DNA of 64,000 bases from Bacteroides sp. GTDB lineage: Bacteria > Bacteroidota > Bacteroidia > Bacteroidales > Muribaculaceae. The stretch covers positions 54,569 to 118,568 of the forward strand of contig JAAVDF010000025.1 in NCBI GenBank assembly GCA_014801945.1, in the 5' to 3' direction. Shown piece by piece: positions 36,902 to 45,990 of this stretch. The stretch's first letter is position 1. Every line of letters starts with the position of its first letter. The notes under the pieces were generated by a model. It saw nothing but the letters and a program-made list of their open reading frames with translations. It ran no database searches and had not been told where the DNA came from. The translations under genes and the position numbers were made by a program.

Positions 36902-39325
36902 TTTCCGGTTGGTCATCTCTATCCTGACGTCGTTGAGCAACTTCTTGACTTTGGTTATCGAAGCATTGTTTTCAATCTTCAGCATTATACGTCTTATATA
37001 AAGCGACTGCACCCGCGACACGTATGGCTCGTCAGGTCCGCTGACACGATTTCCCAAAAGCTCACGCAGACGTGAGGCATACTCAAAGGCCATCGATGAC
37101 ACGGCTGCCTGATCACGATGCTTCAGATAGATATAGATCACACGCACGAATGGCGGATAATTGTACTTTCTTCGTTCTTCCAGTTCAAATTCATAAAAAC
37201 CGTTGTAGTCATGTCCGAGTAGGAATGAGAGCACCGGATGCGAAGGATTGTATGTCTGAATGGCCACTATACCGTTGTCGTTGCGTCTCCCGGCTCTTCC
37301 TGCCACCTGTTCGATCATGTTGAAAGCCCTTTCGGCCGAACGGAAATCCGGAAAGTTTATCACGCTGTCGGCATTCACGACACCGACCGTGCTAACGCGG
37401 TCGAAATCCAGTCCCTTAGTGACCATCTGAGTTCCGACAAGTATCTGCGATTTACCTTTCGAAAAATTGTCTATTATGGTTTCATAACTGTCCTTGCTGC
37501 GGGTTGTATCGAGATCCATTCTTGCAATGTTAGCATTGCCGAAGAGCGATTCAACCTCTTCCTCCACCCTCTCCGTTCCGTAGCCGAGCACTTCTATGCC
37601 CGGTTCCTGACAGGCAGGACAGACATCAGGCACGGCGTAAGGCGTAGCGCAGTAGTGACAGATCAGCTTGTCGGAATGTCTGTGATATGTCAGCGATACG
37701 TCACAGTTATGACATTTGGGGACATAACCACACAGTTTGCAGCGTGCTATCGGAGCATAGCCGCGCCGGTTGATGAAAAGTATCGACTGCTCCCCGCGTT
37801 TGAGTGACTCATTGACAAGTCTCTCCGTCTCGAATGCGAAAGTACCTGTCACAAGCCCCTTTTTTCTGGCATCAGCCATGTCGATGATGCGCATTTCAGG
37901 CAATTTCATTCCCTCGAAACGTTCCGTCAGTTCCACCAGTCCGAAACGTCCGGCCTTAGCTTTGTAATAAGTCTCGATGGACGGGGTCGCACTACCCAAA
38001 AGTGTCTTTGCACCATGCATCGAAGCAAGCACTATGGCGGCATCGCGTGCATTATAGCGCGGTGCAGGATCTTGCTGCTTGTACGCACTCTCGTGTTCCT
38101 CATCAACAATAACGAGTCCCAGTGAAGCAAACGGCAGAAAGACAGCCGAACGCGCACCTATGATCACACATGGCTCGGATGACTCAAGCAGCTTCTTCCA
38201 GAGATCCACACGCTCGTTATCGGAAAACTTCGAGTGGTAGATCACTACTTTGTCACCGAAGACCCTCTGCAAGCGGGCCGTCAGTTGTGTGGTAAGCGCA
38301 ATTTCCGGTACGAGGTAAAGAGCCTGCCGTCCATTGCGGATCACATAGTCGATCAGATGAATATACAGTTCCGTCTTACCGCTCGATGTCACTCCGTGAA
38401 GCAGTGTCACGTCATTTTCAAGCCATGATTTGTGGATCGCATCAAGAGCCGTCCCCTGCGCATCAGTCAGCACCGGAAGCTGTCCGCTGACAAGACCGGA
38501 GTAACTGAAGCGGTTCACTTCCTTAGTGTAGATCTCCACAATACCTTTCTTTGCCATTGCTGCCACGACTGTCGTAGTGACTCCGGCACGCTCTATCAGC
38601 TCCGTACGCGTGACTTCATTAAGTTCGTTACCCTGACGCATGAAACCCGACAGTTCGATCAGGGCAAGAAGGGCCTTTTCCTGCTTACCACCGCTTTTCA
38701 CACTGTCAAAAGTCTTATGCAAAGCCTCGGTATCACCCCTCTCTATCTTCAGACGGACATAGGTTTCCTTGCGTGAACGGTAACGCTCGACAAGATTCTC
38801 GGAGATCATCACGGCTTCTTTGGCAAGAAGGGCATTGGCGACAGCTGCCATATTTGCAAACCCCGTCTTCTTACCGATCAGATCGAGAGGCATTTTCTTA
38901 TCAGTTCCGAGAAGCAGTTCCATGACAGCAAGCTCGCGGGGAGTCAGGCGGTCATCCTCACGCTCCTCATAATCAGGATTAGGCATGATGAAAGTCTCAC
39001 TTTCCACCTTCAGTCCGGCAGGCATCGCAGCCCTCATCACCTCTCCGGGTGTGCAGAGATAGTAATCGGCTACCCATTGCCAGAATTTAAGCTGAGGATG
39101 CCTTACGATAGGCCGATTGTCAAGCACCGACGCGATATCCTTGACCTCATAGTCCTCCGGCCCCATATTGCTCAGTCCGGTCACGATTCCGGTATAGAAT
39201 TTCTTTCGACCGAAAGGGACGATCACCCTGTGACCCACACTGATCGTCTGGGTCATCTCGGCTGGAACCTTATATGTGAAACTTCCCATAATAGGGACAG
39301 GAACAAGTACGTCGGCAAATGTCAT
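36857..39325 (-). CDS. priA: Primosomal protein N' (replication restart helicase PriA)
   Basis: 822 residues from ATG at 39325 (MTFADVLVPVPIMGSFTYKV); 20 more upstream codons are open but not supported. PriA recognises stalled forks and reloads the replicative helicase. Seen: N-terminal DNA-binding domain; Walker A TLLHGVTSSGKTELYI; DEEH box GLVIVDEEHESAYKQQDP; ATPSIETYY (motif III); the zinc region with CKLCGYVPKCHNCDVS and CHYCATPYAVPDVCPACQEP; and the helicase QMVTKGLDFDRVSTVGVVNAD and VAGRAGRR motifs. It converges on vanZ with a 45-base overlap at the 3' ends. Divergent from rnpB. Confidence 0.95.
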   Translation of the reverse strand: MTFADVLVPVPIMGSFTYKVPAEMTQTISVGHRVIVPFGRKKFYTGIVTGLSNMGPEDYEVKDIASVLDNRPIVRHPQLKFWQWVADYYLCTPGEVMRAAMPAGLKVESETFIMPNPDYEEREDDRLTPRELAVMELLLGTDKKMPLDLIGKKTGFANMAAVANALLAKEAVMISENLVERYRSRKETYVRLKIERGDTEALHKTFDSVKSGGKQEKALLALIELSGFMRQGNELNEVTRTELIERAGVTTTVVAAMAKKGIVEIYTKEVNRFSYSGLVSGQLPVLTDAQGTALDAIHKSWLENDVTLLHGVTSSGKTELYIHLIDYVIRNGRQALYLVPEIALTTQLTARLQRVFGDKVVIYHSKFSDNERVDLWKKLLESSEPCVIIGARSAVFLPFASLGLVIVDEEHESAYKQQDPAPRYNARDAAIVLASMHGAKTLLGSATPSIETYYKAKAGRFGLVELTERFEGMKLPEMRIIDMADARKKGLVTGTFAFETERLVNESLKRGEQSILFINRRGYAPIARCKLCGYVPKCHNCDVSLTYHRHSDKLICHYCATPYAVPDVCPACQEPGIEVLGYGTERVEEEVESLFGNANIARMDLDTTRSKDSYETIIDNFSKGKSQILVGTQMVTKGLDFDRVSTVGVVNADSVINFPDFRSAERAFNMIEQVAGRAGRRNDNGIVAIQTYNPSHPVLSFLLGHDYNGFYEFELEERRKYNYPPFVRVIYIYLKHRDQAAVSSMAFEYASRLRELLGNRVSGPDEPYVSRVQSLYIRRIMLKIENNASITKVKKLLNDVRIEMTNRKLLSGAVLYYDVDPM

Positions 39326-39404
39326 AGCTTGATAAAAAATAGCTTTTCGTTCTGTAAAAGTACAATAAATCCCCTTAAATGGCAAAGGTCTTAAAAATTT
39401 TATG

Positions 39405-39412
39405 TACCTTTG
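39405..39412 (+). promoter_or_regulatory. -7 box for rnpB
   Basis: TACCTTTG matches TAnnTTTG and sits about seven bases before the first base-paired nucleotide of the RNase P RNA. Confidence 0.7.
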
Positions 39413-39418
39413 TCCTTA

Positions 39419-39874
39419 CGGTAGCAGGATGCTTGTGTCGCTTGCCGATGGAGGTTGATCTCCGGAGCGGCAAGAGGAAAGTCCGGGCAACGCAGAGCAC
39501 CATACTTTCTAACAGTAAGCTGTCGGTGACGGCAGAGTAACGTGACAGAAAACAACAGCCCGTCTCCCCTTCCGGGAGGTCAGGCAATGGTGAAAAGGTG
39601 GGGTAAGAGCCCACCGGGTATCGTGGCGACACGGTATGCCGCACGTCTTATGGGTTGCAAGGCCACATATACCGGCGCGTTAGCATGTCAGACCGTCTTT
39701 ACGGTGACACTAACAATGGGTTGCTCGCTCATTGCCGGGGGGTAGGCTGCTGGAGTGCCGAAGCAAAGCGAGGCACCGATTAGATAAATGACACGGGCAC
39801 GGCGGCAACCTTCAGGGCTTCGTCCCTGACAGAAGTCCCGCAGTGACATAACCCGGCTTATAGTCCTGCTACCT
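39419..39874 (+). ncRNA. rnpB: RNase P RNA, class A
   Basis: The catalytic RNA of RNase P, which trims tRNA 5' ends. Hallmark sequences: GAGGAAAGTCCGGGC (39475-39489, CR-I), ACAGAAA-type core with CAGGGC and later CCCGGCTTATAG before the end (CR-V). Helix P1 is formed by GGTAGCAGGA (39420-39429) and TCCTGCTACC (39864-39873), followed directly by a T-run (39874-39880) as terminator. Size (about 455 bases) is larger than most class A RNAs, typical of Bacteroidetes. A short open frame inside it is not coding. Confidence 0.96.
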
Positions 39875-39925
39875 TTTTTTATTTTTCTCCCGTCCCCCCT
39901 ACCTTTCTAAATTTATTTCACATCC

Positions 39926-40777
39926 ATGAAATTTCCCGCAATCACTACTCTCGCCATTTCTCTGTTCCTGTCGGCAGGACTGTCAGTTTCCGCTCACGAC
40001 GGTCACGCTCACGCACCAGTCGTCAACGTCCCTGAAGCGGACATCAATCTCTCCACCCCGTGGGCCGGCAAGCATGTCGCCTTCCTCGGTGACTCCATGA
40101 CCGATCCTAAGAATAAATCTACAAAAAAGCATTATTGGAAATATCTGGAGACCCTTATGGGCATCCATCCCCATGTGTTTGCGCGAAGCGGCTACAAATG
40201 GGATGGAATTTACAAGAAAGCTGAGGAAATGAATGCTGCTGTAGGCGATTCAATTGATGCAATCATCATCTGGGCGGGAACCAATGACTACAACCACAGC
40301 ATCCCTATAGGTGACTTCTATACAGAAACCATGGACAGCGTCAATGTGAACGGCAAGATGGAACTGCGTAAGCACCGCGAGTTTCTGATGAACGACTCCA
40401 CCTTTACAGGAAATATCAACCGTGTGATGTCGTATCTCAAACACAACTACCCCGACAAACAGATCATCATTATGACCCCGATCCACCGTGGCTATGCGAA
40501 ATTCAACGACAAAAACGTACAGCCTGACGAGAATTATGCCAACGGACAGGGACTCTACATCGAATCATATATTTCAACCCTCCGTGAAGCTGCGACGCTT
40601 TGGTCAGTTCCCGTGATCGATCTCTATTCAGAGAGCGGACTGTTTCCGATGGAAATGAATCACGGACGATATTTCCACAGCAGTGAGATGGATCTCCTCC
40701 ACCCTAACGACAACGGTCACTACCGCATAGCGCGAACAATCCAATCCCGCTTAAACACAATCCCGCCGACATTCTGA
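39926..40777 (+). CDS. SGNH/GDSL-family hydrolase, exported
   Basis: 283 residues with a signal peptide ending at GLSVSA and a short His-rich start (HDGHAHAP). Block I is HVAFLGDSMTDPKN (catalytic Ser), block III is WAGTNDYNHS, and block V is DLLHPNDNGHYRIA (DxxH). An esterase or lipase acting on acyl groups of glycans or lipids outside the cytoplasm is expected. No sugar-utilisation genes are nearby, so the substrate is unknown. Monocistronic, with a terminator overlapping its last codons. Confidence 0.85.
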   Translation: MKFPAITTLAISLFLSAGLSVSAHDGHAHAPVVNVPEADINLSTPWAGKHVAFLGDSMTDPKNKSTKKHYWKYLETLMGIHPHVFARSGYKWDGIYKKAEEMNAAVGDSIDAIIIWAGTNDYNHSIPIGDFYTETMDSVNVNGKMELRKHREFLMNDSTFTGNINRVMSYLKHNYPDKQIIIMTPIHRGYAKFNDKNVQPDENYANGQGLYIESYISTLREAATLWSVPVIDLYSESGLFPMEMNHGRYFHSSEMDLLHPNDNGHYRIARTIQSRLNTIPPTF

Positions 40778-40789
40778 TCAGCGGGATTG
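40758..40789. terminator. Terminator between SGNH hydrolase and pncB
   Basis: Inverted repeat CAATCCCGC (40758-40766) and GCGGGATTG (40781-40789) between convergent genes; it overlaps the last codons of the hydrolase. Confidence 0.6.
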
Positions 40790-40813
40790 CTTATTGTATC
40801 CGGAAGTATAGCT

Positions 40814-42031
40814 CTACTTTTCGGGTAGTGGTTCGATGTGGAGTATGTCCATGAACCGGCGGACTGTGGCCTCGTCTCCAGTATATTTTCCTTTGTCTTC
40901 GCTCAGTTTACATGTCAGACTATAAAACGGCCATGATTCAGTGATCTTTACAGCAACAAGCTTGACTACTATATTCATCGGTTTTATGCCCGGAAAATCG
41001 TTCGTGAAGTGTGTGCCTATGCCGAATGACGGCTGACACTTGTCGGAAGCATAGTTCTGAATCTCTATAGCTTCATCCACATTCAGACCATTGCTGAATA
41101 TGATCTGTTTCGAGAGCGGATCAATGTGAAGCGACCGATACTTTTCGACGATCAGGTCAAGCTGCTCACGGTTGTCACCGCTATCGACGCGCAATCCCTT
41201 GAACATATTGGCATAGTCCTCCGAGAAATTCAGGCTGAATATTCGCCAGCCGTATGTATCATATAGGAATGTACCGAGTGCTCCGCGATAAGTCTTGGAC
41301 CAGACATTCATGGCGATATGATTGGCCATCAGCGGTCCATACATTCCGGCTATCGCACAGATGATCTCATGGGCCATAGTCCCTATAGGGATAAGGTCAT
41401 ACTTCATGGCAAAATAGACATTGCTTGTACCTACAAATTTACCGGGTCCTGACGCAGATAAACAGCAGTCACTCATCGCTTTCACGCATACATCCTGCGA
41501 TTCAAATGAGAGCCGGCGGCGAGTGCCCATGTCGCTGAACTTGCATCCGGCTGCAATCAGACGCTGAGCCTTCGCAAATGACTTGCTGTAATAATCATCA
41601 TAGTCTATGCCGGAGAGCTGACCGGTCATCATGTAATAGAGTTCGGAAACAATGGCGAGTACCTTTACCTCAAGCAATATTGTGTCGCTCCAACATCCCT
41701 CGAATTCGATTGTTAGATGTCCCTCGTCATCCTGAGTAGCCTTGACCCACCTGCGGTCATAACGGAAACCCTTGAGATAGCTGTAGAACCAAGCGGGGAT
41801 ATAGGAACAGCGACGACGCATGAAAGCGATCTCCTCATCGGTTATCACCACATTCTCAAGCATAGCGATCTGCTCCATGACAGCATCGGCGAATCCCGGA
41901 GGATAGACCGTGTGATCGCGGTCGTTAAAACTGTATTTCACCTGTGTGCGCGGATAGTTGTCGATTACCGCACAGCACATTGTGAACTTATAGAGATCAT
42001 CGTCTGTAAAATGTGTGATTATTTGTCGCAT
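40814..42031 (-). CDS. pncB: Nicotinate phosphoribosyltransferase
   Basis: 405 residues. Converts nicotinate and PRPP to nicotinate mononucleotide, the first step of the Preiss-Handler NAD route. Features: FTDDDLYKFTMCCAVIDNYP near the N terminus, MGTRRRLSFESQDVCVKAMS (substrate loop), FVGTSNVYFAMKYDLIPIGT-MAHEI, RVDSGDN, and IIFSNGLNVDEAI with SFGIGTHFTND (the phosphate-binding end). It overlaps the stop of pncA by 13 bases, so the two are coupled. Confidence 0.94.
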   Translation of the reverse strand: MRQIITHFTDDDLYKFTMCCAVIDNYPRTQVKYSFNDRDHTVYPPGFADAVMEQIAMLENVVITDEEIAFMRRRCSYIPAWFYSYLKGFRYDRRWVKATQDDEGHLTIEFEGCWSDTILLEVKVLAIVSELYYMMTGQLSGIDYDDYYSKSFAKAQRLIAAGCKFSDMGTRRRLSFESQDVCVKAMSDCCLSASGPGKFVGTSNVYFAMKYDLIPIGTMAHEIICAIAGMYGPLMANHIAMNVWSKTYRGALGTFLYDTYGWRIFSLNFSEDYANMFKGLRVDSGDNREQLDLIVEKYRSLHIDPLSKQIIFSNGLNVDEAIEIQNYASDKCQPSFGIGTHFTNDFPGIKPMNIVVKLVAVKITESWPFYSLTCKLSEDKGKYTGDEATVRRFMDILHIEPLPEK

Positions 42032-42585
42032 GAGATTTGGAAGTTTTCAATTGTATGATTAAGTTTCTTACCGCCGTCAATCGAAGGCGAAAACGATGTG
42101 AGCACCCGGAACATATCCTTACCGAACAGCCCGATACCGTCCGTCAGTGTATCAAGTACACAAATGTCACCTGCGATACCACAGATATCAATTCCCTCAA
42201 TACCCTCCTCATCAATTATCCGACTGACCATTCTCACAGCTTCCGGATTCTTGAAGATGGAATATTCTTCGGCATCCCTATCCTCACCTTTATAGAGAAA
42301 GGTCACCTTGCCATGCGTAAGGTATAATGGCGGAAAGAGCGGTTGCCAAACGGCTGCTCCCACGGTATCATGCACACAGTGGCGCGGCCAACTTCCATCC
42401 CGATCCTCAAAAGAGCAATGATCAAAGGGATGACGGTCAGCCGTAACTATCTTATGGACATAGAGTCCGTCAGAGTACGCAATGTAATCGGCAAGACGGT
42501 TCATGGCATCTTCGGCATCCGGTACGGGAAGTGTACCGTTTATGAAATCGACCTGTGGATCGACTATGAGTAGCATTCTTTTCAT
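42019..42585 (-). CDS. pncA: Nicotinamidase-like cysteine hydrolase
   Basis: 188 residues, isochorismatase fold. Makes nicotinate and ammonia from nicotinamide, feeding pncB directly downstream. The family triad is visible: Asp in LLIVDPQVDFINGTLPVPDA, Lys in VTFLYKGED, and Cys in GIAGDICVLDTLTDG. TADRHPFDHCSF and WPRHCVHDTVGA include metal and substrate residues, with a slightly unusual HCSF in place of the usual HxSF spacing. Context with pncB makes nicotinamide the likely substrate. Confidence 0.88.
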   Translation of the reverse strand: MKRMLLIVDPQVDFINGTLPVPDAEDAMNRLADYIAYSDGLYVHKIVTADRHPFDHCSFEDRDGSWPRHCVHDTVGAAVWQPLFPPLYLTHGKVTFLYKGEDRDAEEYSIFKNPEAVRMVSRIIDEEGIEGIDICGIAGDICVLDTLTDGIGLFGKDMFRVLTSFSPSIDGGKKLNHTIENFQISCDK

Positions 42586-42792
42586 TTATCTGTGATGCTG
42601 CGGGTGAAAAAGTTCTCAGAATAGCTTTACGAAACATGAGTGTATCCGTTCTCTGTCTGGGATAGATTTCCACAAATCCCTCAAGCGAAGAACAGATGTC
42701 TGTTAATATAATAAACGATGATTGTCAGTGCATTGTTGTCTCATCATTCATGAATAAAAGTGTCACATGTACGCGAAACGATAAATTTTGGC

Positions 42793-42800
42793 TAAATTTG
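42793..42800 (+). promoter_or_regulatory. -7 box for HAD phosphatase
   Basis: TAAATTTG matches TAnnTTTG, 32 bases before the start codon. Confidence 0.6.
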
Positions 42801-42832
42801 CATCCGATTAGACAAACAAGCACGCAAGTATT

Positions 42833-43621
42833 ATGATCAAGGCTATATTTTTCGACATCGACGGCACTCTTGTCCCGTTCGGTACACATAGCATCCCGGA
42901 AGAGGTCAAGGAGGCAATAGCGCAAGTCCGCGCAAACGGTGTGAAAGTTTTCATTGCCACCGGCCGCCATCTGAAATGGATCGATAATCTCGGCGATACG
43001 GAATTTGACGGCTATGTCACTGTCAACGGTGCTATATGCTTGCTTTCCGACAAGACCACGACTATCTTCCGGCGTACAATCCCGATGAATGATATAGACC
43101 GCATCATTGCTTTCTCCCACAGATCAGACTTACCGCTCGTGGCCATACCCGCAGCCGGTGACATCTTTATAAACCGGATTGATGACAGCGTACGCCATGT
43201 CATGAAGCTCCTGCGCGTGGCCCACATTGACGTGCGCGAACTTGATACGCTGAAGGGACGTGATGTGGTCCAGATGATGGCTTTCGGCACGGAGGAAGAC
43301 CGTATAAAGAGTGGAATTTTTGGAGAAGTACTCACCGAATGTGAGCCTACCAGCTGGAATCCCTATTTCTGCGATATAATCCCGAAAGGAAGCGATAAGA
43401 GTGTCGGCATAGATAAAATGCTCGAACATTTCAACATTCCTTTAGCCGACACGATAGCGTTCGGCGACGGAGGAAACGACGTTGGAATGCTCCGCCACGT
43501 CGCAATAGGTGTAGCGATGGGAAATGCTGACCCGGAAGTGAAACAGGCGGCTGACTATATTACCACAGCTGATACTGACCACGGTATCATAAATGCATTC
43601 CGCCATTTCGGGCTATTGTGA
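42833..43621 (+). CDS. Cof-type HAD hydrolase
   Basis: 262 residues. HAD phosphatase of the Cof/IIB group. Motif I FFDIDGTLVPFG, motif II IATGRH, motif III with the Lys in PKGSDKSVGIDK and motif IV AFGDGGNDVGMLR. The C2B cap lies between motifs II and III. It dephosphorylates sugar phosphates, FMN or similar metabolites; the substrate cannot be inferred. Monocistronic, closed by a strong hairpin. Confidence 0.9.
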   Translation: MIKAIFFDIDGTLVPFGTHSIPEEVKEAIAQVRANGVKVFIATGRHLKWIDNLGDTEFDGYVTVNGAICLLSDKTTTIFRRTIPMNDIDRIIAFSHRSDLPLVAIPAAGDIFINRIDDSVRHVMKLLRVAHIDVRELDTLKGRDVVQMMAFGTEEDRIKSGIFGEVLTECEPTSWNPYFCDIIPKGSDKSVGIDKMLEHFNIPLADTIAFGDGGNDVGMLRHVAIGVAMGNADPEVKQAADYITTADTDHGIINAFRHFGLL

Positions 43622-43640
43622 GAGAGTGTAGAGTATAGAT

Positions 43641-43675
43641 TACGCCCCACGGATTATGAAATTCCGTGGGGCGTA
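43641..43675. terminator. Terminator after HAD gene
   Basis: Inverted repeat TACGCCCCACGGA (43641-43653) and TCCGTGGGGCGTA (43663-43675), between the convergent HAD and ddh genes. Confidence 0.8.
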
Positions 43676-43732
43676 CTTATTTCTGGGCTTATTATACCAA
43701 ATCCAAAATCTTGAATCTGCTATAATATTCTA

Positions 43733-44629
43733 TTAAACGAGGTGGCGGACGAGTTCCTCACGATCGCCGGGAAGGAGATCGATCACAGGAATCTCGATCA
43801 TGGTGTAAGCTCCGGGGGCGAGACGCATTGATGCACGTGCCACACCAACGAGAAGCTGTGCGGTCAGAGCCGGATTATTGATCGACATGTTGAATTCAAA
43901 ACGCTGGTTCTGTGTCTTACCTGAAACACCCTTGCGCACCATGTGGACACCATGTCCCATATCCTTAACATCATCAACGCTCTCTACCGCCATAACATGG
44001 GTCTCATCGGAAGCGAAATATGGATCTTCCTTGACGGCTTTAGTAACTTCCTCAAGTGTCGCTCCGGGTTCAAGCTCCACATAAACCATACGGCGATGCA
44101 TACCGTCGCCCTTGGGCATTGTCATTGAAAGCGCGTTCTTCACACCGGCCTTTGACTTTACACAAACTGTGTGGCCCATGCTCATACCGGGGCCGAAATT
44201 AGTATATGTAAGACCCTTGGGGGCAGCAGCCTCCATGAGTGTGCGGACGATAGAATCACTTCCGGGATCCCATCCGGCAGAAATCACTGCCACACGGCCT
44301 GCCTTGCGTGCAGCCTCACCGAGTGAACGGCGGAGATCCACGATAGAAGTATGAATGTCGAAGCTATCGACAGTGTTGATACCCATTGCGAGATACTGGA
44401 GAGCGTATTTCTCAACCTCACGCGTAGGGGTGGCAAGGATAGCCACATCCACATGACCAAGCTCCTTGATATCGGTAACGACCTTATAACCTGCAAGCTC
44501 AGCAGGGATTTCCGATACGTTACGACGGACTACGCCCGCAATCTCAAAATCGGGGGCTACCTCAAGTGCTTCAATAGTGAAACGGCCAATGTTGCCATAG
44601 CCGACCACAGCTGCTCTGATTTTTGTCAT
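43733..44629 (-). CDS. ddh: meso-Diaminopimelate dehydrogenase
   Basis: 298 residues from ATG at 44629 (MTKIRAAVVGYGNIGRFTIE); 15 upstream codons are open but unlikely. NADPH enzyme that makes meso-diaminopimelate in one step from tetrahydrodipicolinate, for lysine and cell wall. Seen: VGYGNIGRF nucleotide-binding turn, VDSFDIHTSIVDLRRSLGEA, AGWDPGSDSIVRTLMEA, GPGMSMGHTVCVKS and GDGMHRRMVYVEL. These features match the Ddh family strongly. Separated from pta-ackA by a terminator. Confidence 0.93.
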   Translation of the reverse strand: MTKIRAAVVGYGNIGRFTIEALEVAPDFEIAGVVRRNVSEIPAELAGYKVVTDIKELGHVDVAILATPTREVEKYALQYLAMGINTVDSFDIHTSIVDLRRSLGEAARKAGRVAVISAGWDPGSDSIVRTLMEAAAPKGLTYTNFGPGMSMGHTVCVKSKAGVKNALSMTMPKGDGMHRRMVYVELEPGATLEEVTKAVKEDPYFASDETHVMAVESVDDVKDMGHGVHMVRKGVSGKTQNQRFEFNMSINNPALTAQLLVGVARASMRLAPGAYTMIEIPVIDLLPGDREELVRHLV

Positions 44630-44699
44630 ATTTGCATTATTTAAGTTTAGTGTAGAGTTCAGATTATGCCTCAAACAATCCGGCTTTATCTATAAATCA

Positions 44700-44733
44700 A
44701 GCCGGAGAGTCCTCTGTTGGGGATTCTCCGGCT
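44700..44733 (-). terminator. Terminator after ackA
   Basis: Inverted repeat AGCCGGAGAGTCC (44700-44712) and GGATTCTCCGGCT (44721-44733), one G-U pair, directly downstream of ackA in its reading direction. Confidence 0.75.
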
Positions 44734-44748
44734 GATCATATCGCATTA

Positions 44749-45951
44749 TTATTTCTTGGAAACAATTGATTCGGTATCGCGGGCAATCATAAGTTCCTCA
44801 TCAGTAGGGATAACGACCACCTTAACCTTTGATGCGGGAGTGGAGATGACGGCTTCTTTACCGCGGAGACCGGAATTGATCTCCTTGTCAAGTTCAACAC
44901 CCATGAAAGCAAGAGGCTCGCAGACTGCCTCACGGAGTGAAACCTGATTTTCACCTACGCCGCCCGTAAAGACGATGATATCAACACCTCCCATTTCTGC
45001 TGCATACGCACCGATGTACTTGATGATGCGCTGCTCATACATGTCAAGGGCGAGTTTCGCACGCTCGTTACCGGCATTGATGGCAGCCTCGATCTCACGC
45101 ATATCGCTTGAAATGCCGGTAGTGCCGAGCATACCGCTCTCCTTGTTGATGATCTTCTGGAGATCGGTAACAGAAAGATTATGTTTGAGCATGATATACA
45201 CGAGAGCACCCGGATCGATATCACCTACGCGCGTACCCATCATGAGACCTTCGGTGGGTGTGAGACCCATTGACGTATCTACGCTCTTACCGCCGTTGAC
45301 AGCAGTGATCGAACCACCGTTGCCGATATGACAGGTGATGATCTTCTGATCCTTGATATCGACACCGAGGAATTCACAGACGCGCTGTGACACATAGCGA
45401 TGGCTTGTGCCGTGGAAACCATAACGACGTACACCGTCCTCCTCATAATATTTGTAAGGAAGTGCGTAGAGATATGATTTGGCAGGCATGGTCTGGTGGA
45501 AAGCGGTGTCAAACACAGCAACCTGCGGAGTCGAGGGCATGAGTGTCGTGATGGCCTCGATACCGGTCATGTTGGCAGGATTGTGGAGAGGAGCGATATC
45601 GTAGCACTGCTTGATCATATCCTTTACCTCATCGTTGATAAGCACGCTCTCGCTGAACTTCTCAGCACCGTGAACCACGCGATGACCTACGGCATCGATC
45701 TCTTCGTAGCTCTTGATACAGCCTTCAACGGGATCGGTGAGTATGTTGAGGATAGCCTGAACAGCACCGTTATGATCTATGAGACCAAGCTCAAGCACGG
45801 CTTTCGAACCGTCATTTTTCTTATATTTAAGGAAACCGTCGGGAAGACCGATTTTCTCAACTCCACCTTCGGCAAGGACTGCATCGTTGGTGGTGTCGAT
45901 GAGCTTATATTTTACCGAGCTGCTACCGCAGTTCAATACTAATATCTTCAT
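44749..45951 (-). CDS. ackA: Acetate kinase
   Basis: 400 residues. Interconverts acetyl phosphate plus ADP with acetate plus ATP. Signatures: MKILVLNCGSSSVKYKLIDT (N-terminal phosphate motif), VFDTAFHQTMPAKSYLYALP, RRYGFHGTSHRYVSQRVCEF, CHIGNGGSITAVNGGKSVDT, and VFTGGVGENQVSLREAVCEP. Fermentative ATP production with pta, which lies 39 bases upstream in the same unit. Confidence 0.96.
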   Translation of the reverse strand: MKILVLNCGSSSVKYKLIDTTNDAVLAEGGVEKIGLPDGFLKYKKNDGSKAVLELGLIDHNGAVQAILNILTDPVEGCIKSYEEIDAVGHRVVHGAEKFSESVLINDEVKDMIKQCYDIAPLHNPANMTGIEAITTLMPSTPQVAVFDTAFHQTMPAKSYLYALPYKYYEEDGVRRYGFHGTSHRYVSQRVCEFLGVDIKDQKIITCHIGNGGSITAVNGGKSVDTSMGLTPTEGLMMGTRVGDIDPGALVYIMLKHNLSVTDLQKIINKESGMLGTTGISSDMREIEAAINAGNERAKLALDMYEQRIIKYIGAYAAEMGGVDIIVFTGGVGENQVSLREAVCEPLAFMGVELDKEINSGLRGKEAVISTPASKVKVVVIPTDEELMIARDTESIVSKK

Positions 45952-45990
45952 TATTATATTGTTTTGGGAATTTACTGTATTCTATCTAAA

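Noticed and set aside
37238-37807. 189-codon plus-strand frame
   Set aside because: Antisense to the priA zinc and helicase regions.
39542-39745. 67-codon plus-strand frame
   Set aside because: Lies inside RNase P RNA, which has clear conserved elements and a closing P1 helix.
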